This document shows positions 1-5,175 of a stretch of DNA of 5,175 nucleotides, in pieces. Source of the DNA: CAIVAT01 sp038212325 (GTDB lineage: Bacteria; Bacteroidota; Bacteroidia; Bacteroidales; FEN-979); the NCBI GenBank assembly GCA_038212325.1, contig JBBQUQ010000138.1, positions 1 through 5,175 on the forward strand, in the 5' to 3' direction. Both the position numbers and the translations under genes were made by a program. The notes under the pieces were generated by a model. The model was not told where the DNA came from and made no database searches. It saw only the letters and a program-made list of their open reading frames with translations. The stretch's first letter is position 1, and every line of letters starts with the position of its first letter.

Positions 1-78
1 CTTAAGATTCAGTTGATAAAGATATTGAAAAATCCTAATTGCACAAATAATCTGTGAAATAATTAGCAATAACCGGAG
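1..78. other. Flanking sequence downstream of the leftward gene, nothing recognised
   Basis: This short AT-rich stretch follows the TAA of the fusion gene on the minus strand. It contains a weak ATTGC/GCAAT inverted pair with a long loop and no GC-rich stem followed by a T-run. A rho-independent terminator is therefore not supported. No coding frame can be assigned. Confidence 0.4.
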
Positions 79-3000
79 TTATAAAATGGACCCTTTAAAA
101 TCAAGGTTGATCCGGCTTTGAAAATCGGTTACCTGGGATAATACTTTTTTAAGTACAGTTACCTCATAATCAGGCAATTCATTGAGATCAATAAGATTAT
201 TCACCTCCTCGCTTTTTTCAAATTGAGCGGCCTGGGATCTGTACCGCAACATCATCAGGAAATTATAGCCGTAAATGATCTCTTTAAGGGTGGAGGATGG
301 AATTATCCCCGAAGCATACAAAGCTTGTATCCTCCCGATCGTGTTCGTACGGGGAATTTTATGCAAAACTGAATAAATCCGGGCAAACATGATATAGGGA
401 ATCATGGCATTTTTCAAGTCAAACAGTTCCTTATTATCCTTCTTTTCAGTATGCACAGCTCCGGTCAGTCCGACGGAGGGTTTAAAGGAAAGAACATTTT
501 CCGCAAGATTATAAAAGAAGGACGACTGGCCGCCGGAAACCAGGTTGATGTGCTGACGCAGATCATGGATCATAGCCGTATTGCCATAAACGGTTCTGAA
601 ATCAAAAAAAATGGATATATCCAGCAGATTTTTTGGTTCAGGGGTTGAAATCCATTGTGTAAAATAATTTTTCCATGTTTGCAGCGGTTTGCACCAAAGC
701 GGGTTTTTAGCCATGACCCTGCCCCTGCAATACCTGAATCCTATGGTGTTGAGTTGGTCGCAAACAAGTTCACCCAATTTATTGAACCAGGCCTGAACCC
801 GCTCCGCATCCCCGGCAGCAACATCCTGGTATATGATCGCATTGTCCTGGTCGGTTGCCAGGGTCTGCTCCATTCTCCCCTCACTACCCAGGGAAATAAA
901 AGCAAATTCCACCGGGGGTTCCCCGATCTCCTCAATGGCCAGCGTGATCAGCCTTGTGGTGATCAGATCAGAAACCGAAGCGATGCTTCTGCCGATAATA
1001 ACGGGGTTTGAAGTTTGTTTGACCATTAAGGACACATAGTTTAAAAACCGTTTATTCAGGGAAGAGAGTTCGCCGACAGAAGTTGCCCTTTTGATCTTGT
1101 CTTCTATAAAAGAGAATGAATTATACAGGATCAGTGTAATGTCATGTTCATGGATTATTCCAGAAACGGATCCGTTCGGGTTTTTTGCTACCAGGTGCGA
1201 TATCCCGGATTCCTGCATCAGTTTCATTGCCTGGTTCAGCGAATCGCCGGCATTTATATAAATCAATGGCGCAGTCATGAACTGGTAAGCCGGACGCTGC
1301 AGGTCGAGTCCCTGGAAAAGAATTCTGCCGCTGATATCACCTGCCGTGATAATTCCAATATTAGCCTGGTCACCGTTTGAAACCAGGACCACCTTCGTGT
1401 GATCCCTTTTCATAATTTCAATAATGCGAAGGGCAGGTGTGTCCATCTGAACTTCAGGAACCGGAACAATGATTGAGTCAAGGGAGTGATACAAAAGGAG
1501 GGCATATGCCTGCAATTGTTCAATAACCTCATTTTTCTCCTGCGCTTCATACGTTCTCTTTGTAATATCTTCGATGATCCCGTCGAAGAGCAACTGCTGT
1601 GACTCATTTTTAATCATCATCATTGAAGCGGAAACAATACAGACAGAGCCATCCTTGCGTTTAAGGCGGATCGGGGCCCTCTTAATGCTCCCTTCAGTGA
1701 GCAGTTGGTGGCGATATTTCTTCTTTTCCGCCGGATCAATAAAGAAATCGAGGATACTGTATTGCGACAGTTCCTTCCCATCCGAAAACCCGAGCATCTG
1801 GACCATGGCCCTGCTGGAATAAACAATTTTTCCCTTGACGTCAAGCAGGACCCTGATGAATCCGTGTCCTGAAAGCTCCAGAATCTGCAGGATCTCTTCC
1901 GTTTTCCCCTCAGGAGTTCTATGTATGGAAGCATCCTTAATGGTGATCAACTTTCCTTCCTTTTCGGAAAAGAATATGGAACTGATGGTCGCAATCGAGT
2001 CGAGCGTGTCTCCGCTTTTTAAGGAGAGGAATAATTCATATTGCCCGTCGGGCAAATTTCTGTGTTGAAACAGTTTGAGGGTTTCAGGATTGTTTTTTTC
2101 GCTGATCAGCCTGGAAAATGGATGCTTTGACAATTCATTTTCATTGAAGCCGGTTAGTTCTTGCACTTTATTGTTTGAAAAAACCATCTTATGGTCAAGC
2201 ACCATGATCAATCCTTCGGTGGTAGCGTCGACCAGGGTCTTGTATTTTTCGCGGGAAATGCGCAGAAGCGATTCGGCATGTTTTCTCTTACGCTCTATCC
2301 TCATGCTCTGTAGGGTGATATAGGTCAGTAAAAGGGCAATAACCAGGGAAATCCCCAGCGACAGGACCAGCAACCGCCGGGTCAGGGATGCAATCTCTTT
2401 TTTTACATCCTCAATGTAAATCCCCGTCCCGATAATCCAGCCCCACGGTTTAAATGCCTGTACATAGGATAATTTAGGAACAATATGTGCCGTATCGTCT
2501 TTCCATTGCCACATGTATTCAACATATCCGTGCCCGCTCTTACGGCAAACGTCGACCATCTCCACAAAAAGTCTTTTTCCGTGCGGATCGGTAAAATTCT
2601 TCAGGCTTTTCCCGTTCAGGTCGCTTCGGTAAGGGTGCATGATCATATCCGGCCCCATATCGGTGATCCAGAAATAATCCTTGTTTTCAGCACCATACCG
2701 CAGGTATTGAATTCTGGAAATGGCCGTCATTTGTGCCTCTTCCCTGGTTATAAAACCGTTTTGTTCGTCACTCTCGTATTTTTCAAGAATACTTGAAGCT
2801 GAACGGGTAAGTTCTTCGATCATCTGGCGTTTTCCCAGCAGCGTATTTTCCTTGAACCTGGGAATAATGATAAAAAAAATGGTAAGGAAAAATAACAGAA
2901 TGGTAAGAAAAGTAGGAAGAATGATATGGAGGAAGAAGTTACTCCTGACAACATCTTCTTTTTTTTGTACCAAAGGCAATTTGAAAGGTTCTTCCTCTGC

Positions 3001-3768
3001 GTCTGCAATATCGATAAGGTGAGACGACAAAAGCTTGAAAAATATTTTTGCGGCTGCGGAGGCATCCACCCAGGCATCATGCAATCCTGAAATCTTCAGG
3101 TCATTGAGCCTTCCAAAAAAACATACGTTGTATAATTCTTCCAGCGAAGGATACCTGTAGCCGTTCCCATCCTCTGAGGGGATCCTGCAAAGCTCTTTTC
3201 CCAGTTTCATGGTACAGAGCTTTCGTTTTCCGGCAAAAGGGTTGTGAATTTGCAACCGGCCCAACTCCGATTCAATAACCGGAACATCGAAATCAAGGTT
3301 GTGTGCAATCAGAAAATCGCAATTCTCCAGCGCCCTGATAAAATCATTCCAGACAGCATATGGTTGTTCGCCTTTTTGAATGACAGCGGTATCATTGATT
3401 CCATGGATCAGGGTGGAGTGAGGCGGAATCGGCTGGCTCTGAATAATATAGCAGTTGTTCTTTTCGATTAGCCTTCCTTCCTCATCGAAAAGCAACCAGG
3501 CGAGCTGGATAACACGCGGGAAAGTATCCGGGTCAGCATTGTCCATTGACTCCTTTGGAAGCAATCCGGTTGTTTCAGTATCCAGAACCAGGAACTTTCC
3601 CTTAGTCAACGGAGAAAAATCAAATTTGAGATCAATATTTGAATGAGGGGTCAACTCCATTGGGCTTAGATTTTGCACTTGTAAAATTAACCTTTCCAAT
3701 GTCATTCTCCAAATGAATTGAAAGGGGTCATAAATGATTCTCAAACACGATGACAAACCGATTTTCAT
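79..3768 (-). CDS. Membrane-spanning fusion: DEDDh exonuclease - sCache_2 sensor - PAS - PAS - CBS pair - DUF294 nucleotidyltransferase
   Basis: This 1229-residue protein is probably a one-component signalling enzyme in the inner membrane. Residues 58-246 are a DnaQ-like 3'-5' exonuclease with Exo I D63/E65 (LDTETTG), Exo II D161 (HNLDFD) and Exo III H230/D235, a full DEDDh set. A hydrophobic helix at about 278-302 and another at 466-486 bracket a single Cache domain (sCache_2 type: YFWITD at 365-370, MHP at 377-379, PWGWIIGTG at 441-449). Two PAS domains follow at about 504-615 and 623-737, the second ending in a PAC-like GIIEDITKR. A CBS pair lies at about 764-885. The DUF294 nucleotidyltransferase at about 905-1060 shows GSEGRMEQ (961-968), TDQDN (972-976) and a later DISIFFDFR (1050-1058). 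The DUF294 C-terminal domain covers about 1080-1225 (LKNAMIPYIMFAR, TNTIGRIQAL). Basic residues before helix 1 and after helix 2 put the exonuclease and the PAS-to-NTase part in the cytoplasm and Cache outside. No kinase, HAMP or GGDEF is present. The reading frame is unbroken from ATG 3768 to a TAA at 79-81. In-frame ATGs at residues 22 and 37 are alternative starts. Domain identities are firm; the substrates of both enzymes and the ligand are unknown. Confidence 0.93.
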   Translation of the reverse strand: MKIGLSSCLRIIYDPFQFIWRMTLERLILQVQNLSPMELTPHSNIDLKFDFSPLTKGKFLVLDTETTGLLPKESMDNADPDTFPRVIQLAWLLFDEEGRLIEKNNCYIIQSQPIPPHSTLIHGINDTAVIQKGEQPYAVWNDFIRALENCDFLIAHNLDFDVPVIESELGRLQIHNPFAGKRKLCTMKLGKELCRIPSEDGNGYRYPSLEELYNVCFFGRLNDLKISGLHDAWVDASAAAKIFFKLLSSHLIDIADAEEEPFKLPLVQKKEDVVRSNFFLHIILPTFLTILLFFLTIFFIIIPRFKENTLLGKRQMIEELTRSASSILEKYESDEQNGFITREEAQMTAISRIQYLRYGAENKDYFWITDMGPDMIMHPYRSDLNGKSLKNFTDPHGKRLFVEMVDVCRKSGHGYVEYMWQWKDDTAHIVPKLSYVQAFKPWGWIIGTGIYIEDVKKEIASLTRRLLVLSLGISLVIALLLTYITLQSMRIERKRKHAESLLRISREKYKTLVDATTEGLIMVLDHKMVFSNNKVQELTGFNENELSKHPFSRLISEKNNPETLKLFQHRNLPDGQYELFLSLKSGDTLDSIATISSIFFSEKEGKLITIKDASIHRTPEGKTEEILQILELSGHGFIRVLLDVKGKIVYSSRAMVQMLGFSDGKELSQYSILDFFIDPAEKKKYRHQLLTEGSIKRAPIRLKRKDGSVCIVSASMMMIKNESQQLLFDGIIEDITKRTYEAQEKNEVIEQLQAYALLLYHSLDSIIVPVPEVQMDTPALRIIEIMKRDHTKVVLVSNGDQANIGIITAGDISGRILFQGLDLQRPAYQFMTAPLIYINAGDSLNQAMKLMQESGISHLVAKNPNGSVSGIIHEHDITLILYNSFSFIEDKIKRATSVGELSSLNKRFLNYVSLMVKQTSNPVIIGRSIASVSDLITTRLITLAIEEIGEPPVEFAFISLGSEGRMEQTLATDQDNAIIYQDVAAGDAERVQAWFNKLGELVCDQLNTIGFRYCRGRVMAKNPLWCKPLQTWKNYFTQWISTPEPKNLLDISIFFDFRTVYGNTAMIHDLRQHINLVSGGQSSFFYNLAENVLSFKPSVGLTGAVHTEKKDNKELFDLKNAMIPYIMFARIYSVLHKIPRTNTIGRIQALYASGIIPSSTLKEIIYGYNFLMMLRYRSQAAQFEKSEEVNNLIDLNELPDYEVTVLKKVLSQVTDFQSRINLDFKGSIL

Positions 3769-3774
3769 AAATAA

Positions 3775-3779
3775 CCACC
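3775..3779 (-). promoter_or_regulatory. Possible ribosome binding site for the leftward fusion gene
   Basis: On the minus strand GGTGG lies six bases upstream of the ATG at 3768. It is a weak match to the Shine-Dalgarno core, but the spacing is right and it favours the first ATG. The ATG of residue 22 has GGAGA directly abutting it, which is too close for normal use. The ATG of residue 37 has no purine-rich motif upstream. Bacteroidota often do without Shine-Dalgarno sequences, so this is only mild support. Confidence 0.35.
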
Positions 3780-3863
3780 ATTTTTATGAACGTCCCTGAC
3801 CGGGATTGTCGTGAAAACAGGCAGCTAAACCGGATATTCTCTGGGGTTTGTCTAATTATTTTT

Positions 3864-3872
3864 TATATTTTG
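3864..3872 (+). promoter_or_regulatory. Weak candidate -7/-10 element for the rightward gene
   Basis: TATATTTTG resembles the Bacteroidota -7 consensus TAnnTTTG with one extra T, and also contains a TATATT box. It would give a leader of about 20 bases before the ATG at 3898. A TTTG lies upstream at 3847-3850, but its spacing of about 13 bases is shorter than the roughly 19-21 expected for the -33 element. The region is AT-rich, so a chance match is quite possible. Confidence 0.2.
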
Positions 3873-3897
3873 GTTAAATGAAATATTTTTATTTCCT

Positions 3898-5175
3898 ATG
3901 ATAACCCCCGGATCACATTCTCCAACAGGCATTATCAGCCCAAGGATCATTCTACTTTTTCTTCTGTTGTTAATGCATGTTATCTCTTTGTCGCAGGAAA
4001 CCATCAGGTTGCTTGATTCATCATTCCTTTCAAGAAAAAACATCGGTGCAGTGCGCATTACAGTTCCCCCGAAAATCGACGGCTGCCCGGATGATGCAGC
4101 CTGGAACACCGCTCCCGTTGCATCTGGTTTTGTGGAATACAGCCCGAGGAACGGCACCCTTCCCGCATTGCGCACCGAGATCAGGTTTGTGTATGACGAC
4201 ATAGCCCTGTACATTTTTGCCGTGATGTACGACCCGCGCCCCGACAGCATCTGCAAGGAGCTTGGCCGCCGCGACCAGATCGAGGCGCTGAACACCGACT
4301 ATATCTCCTTCGATATTCTGCCATACAACGACGGGCTCAACATGTACGAGTTCAAGGTGAGCCCGGCGAACCTGCAGAACGACTGCAAATATTCGGCCAT
4401 CGGGCAGGATATCACCTGGGATGCTGTGTGGGAAAGTGCAACAGTAATTACCGATACAGGATGGATCGCCGAGGTGAAGATCCCATATTCCGCTTTACGT
4501 TTCCCGAAAATCCAGGACCAGGTATGGGGCATTAACATGTGGCGGAACACCCACCGCTATCATGAATATTCCACATGGTCGTGGGTTGACAATAAAACGC
4601 AGGACATATTCCGCTACTATGGCACCCTGTCGGGAATCCACGCGATCAAGCCGCCGGTACGACTATCCATTTCTCCATATGTTTCGGGATATGCCGAGAA
4701 GAATCCCGTTGTCAAAAACTGGTCTTATTTTCTCCGCGGTGGGCTCGACCTGCGCTATGGCCTCAATGAAAGCTACACCCTCGATATGATGCTGATCCCC
4801 GACTTCGGGCAGGTGCAGTCGGACGACCAGGTGCTCAATCTCACCCCATTCGAGATCCGTTATGATGAAAAGCGGCAGTTTTTCACCGAGGGCACGGAGC
4901 TATTTGACAAATGTAAGATTTTTTATACCCGCAGGGTGGGGAGCACGCCTGATAACTATTATGGTGCCTACGACAGCCTGGGGGTGAATGAGCAGGTGAC
5001 CGGCAACCCCGAACAGACCCGGATCATCAATGCGACCAAAATATCGGGAAGGAATTCACAAGGGCTTGGCATTGGCTTTTTTAACGGGATGACCACCAAC
5101 ACATGGGCCAGTGTGCAGGATACCGTTACGGGGCAGTCGCGCCGGATCATGACCCAGCCTTATACCAATTACAAT
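3898..5175 (+). CDS. CBM9-like / DUF5916 secreted or outer-membrane protein, 5' part (3' end outside window)
   Basis: The frame is open for 426 codons and continues past the window end. It begins with a signal peptide: a short n-region ending in R16, a hydrophobic core at about residues 17-31 (IILLFLLLLMHVISL), and likely cleavage after SLS near residue 32. Residues about 50-245 form a CBM9-like beta-sandwich with the usual opening PPKIDG (57-62), AAW at 67-69, an FVYDD-ALYIFAVMYDP strand pair (97-113), YEFKVSP (150-156), and WIAEVKIPYSALRFP (189-203) followed by WGINMWR (210-216). From about residue 255 it matches DUF5916, with PDFGQVQSDDQVLNLTPFEI and then EKRQFF-EG and FYTRRVG. DUF5916 proteins are usually about 700-900 residues and are predicted to form a C-terminal outer-membrane beta-barrel, so about half is seen here. 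Carbohydrate binding is not proven for this subgroup, and the biochemical role is unknown. ATG 3898 is the only ATG between the upstream in-frame stop (3853-3855) and the signal peptide core; the next, at 3973, would remove the signal peptide. No Shine-Dalgarno sequence precedes it. Confidence 0.9.
   Translation, partial: MITPGSHSPTGIISPRIILLFLLLLMHVISLSQETIRLLDSSFLSRKNIGAVRITVPPKIDGCPDDAAWNTAPVASGFVEYSPRNGTLPALRTEIRFVYDDIALYIFAVMYDPRPDSICKELGRRDQIEALNTDYISFDILPYNDGLNMYEFKVSPANLQNDCKYSAIGQDITWDAVWESATVITDTGWIAEVKIPYSALRFPKIQDQVWGINMWRNTHRYHEYSTWSWVDNKTQDIFRYYGTLSGIHAIKPPVRLSISPYVSGYAEKNPVVKNWSYFLRGGLDLRYGLNESYTLDMMLIPDFGQVQSDDQVLNLTPFEIRYDEKRQFFTEGTELFDKCKIFYTRRVGSTPDNYYGAYDSLGVNEQVTGNPEQTRIINATKISGRNSQGLGIGFFNGMTTNTWASVQDTVTGQSRRIMTQPYTNYN

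Larger units (their letters stand above)
3769..3897. promoter_or_regulatory. Divergent intergenic region, 129 bp, presumed to hold both promoters
   Basis: Both flanking genes start here and read outward, so promoters for both must lie in or near this spacer unless the leftward protein starts at a later ATG. The half next to the rightward gene (about 3851-3897) is strongly AT-rich. A small hairpin can form at 3792-3806: GTCCC pairs with GGGAT around a five-base loop, including one G-T wobble. It falls in the presumed leader of the leftward gene. No riboswitch, operator or convincing terminator is recognised. Confidence 0.5.

Noticed and set aside
1..78. Candidate terminator downstream of the fusion gene (ATTGC/GCAAT arms).
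   Set aside because: The stem is only five AT-rich pairs with a loop of more than 20 bases and no following T-tract.
655..1011. A 118-codon plus-strand open frame.
   Set aside because: It lies entirely antisense to the conserved DUF294 nucleotidyltransferase region, and its translation has no family features.
2930..3030. Possible frameshift or gene boundary between the exonuclease and the Cache receptor.
   Set aside because: The reading frame is continuous through the A/T-run region, and the linker leads smoothly into the basic segment and the first membrane helix. A sequencing error hiding a true boundary cannot be fully excluded without reads.
2820..3080. An 86-codon minus-strand frame with a hydrophobic stretch, resembling a small membrane protein.
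   Set aside because: It is a shifted reading of the same DNA that encodes the first transmembrane helix of the fusion protein; the hydrophobicity follows from the T-rich coding strand.
3852..4295. A 147-codon minus-strand open frame overlapping the start of the DUF5916 gene.
   Set aside because: It is antisense to a frame with a clear signal peptide and CBM9-like motifs, its own product shows no recognisable domain, and its 3' end would occupy the divergent spacer.

Overview
The window holds two divergently transcribed protein genes separated by a short AT-rich spacer. No RNA gene, mobile element, CRISPR array or long repeat is visible. A Bacteroidota (Bacteroidetes) origin is likely. The rightward gene has the CBM9-like plus DUF5916 architecture typical of that phylum, its start lacks a Shine-Dalgarno sequence, and the exonuclease domain of the leftward gene resembles Bacteroidota DnaQ-like proteins. 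This is recognition from memory, not a database result, and genus cannot be told.

Layout. Positions 1-78 are the AT-rich tail downstream of the leftward gene; nothing is recognised there. Positions 79-3768 (minus strand) encode one very large 1229-residue protein. In order it carries a DEDDh 3'-5' exonuclease, a transmembrane helix, an extracytoplasmic sCache_2-type sensor, a second transmembrane helix, two PAS domains, a CBS pair, a DUF294 (GlnD-like) nucleotidyltransferase and the DUF294 C-terminal domain. Positions 3769-3897 are the divergent intergenic region. Positions 3898-5175 (plus strand) are the first 426 codons of a secreted or outer-membrane protein with a signal peptide, a CBM9-like domain and the start of DUF5916; the gene runs off the window.

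The leftward gene is the point of interest. In some proteobacteria a DnaQ-like exonuclease and a CBS-DUF294 protein are, as I recall, separate neighbouring genes, often near acetate uptake genes. Here both are joined in one polypeptide with a membrane-spanning ligand sensor and PAS modules between them. The protein has no histidine kinase, GGDEF, HAMP or chemotaxis output. The simplest inference is a one-component transmembrane receptor whose outputs are a nucleotidyltransferase and a tethered nuclease. The motif residues of both enzymes are present. Nothing in the sequence shows that the two divergent genes work together.
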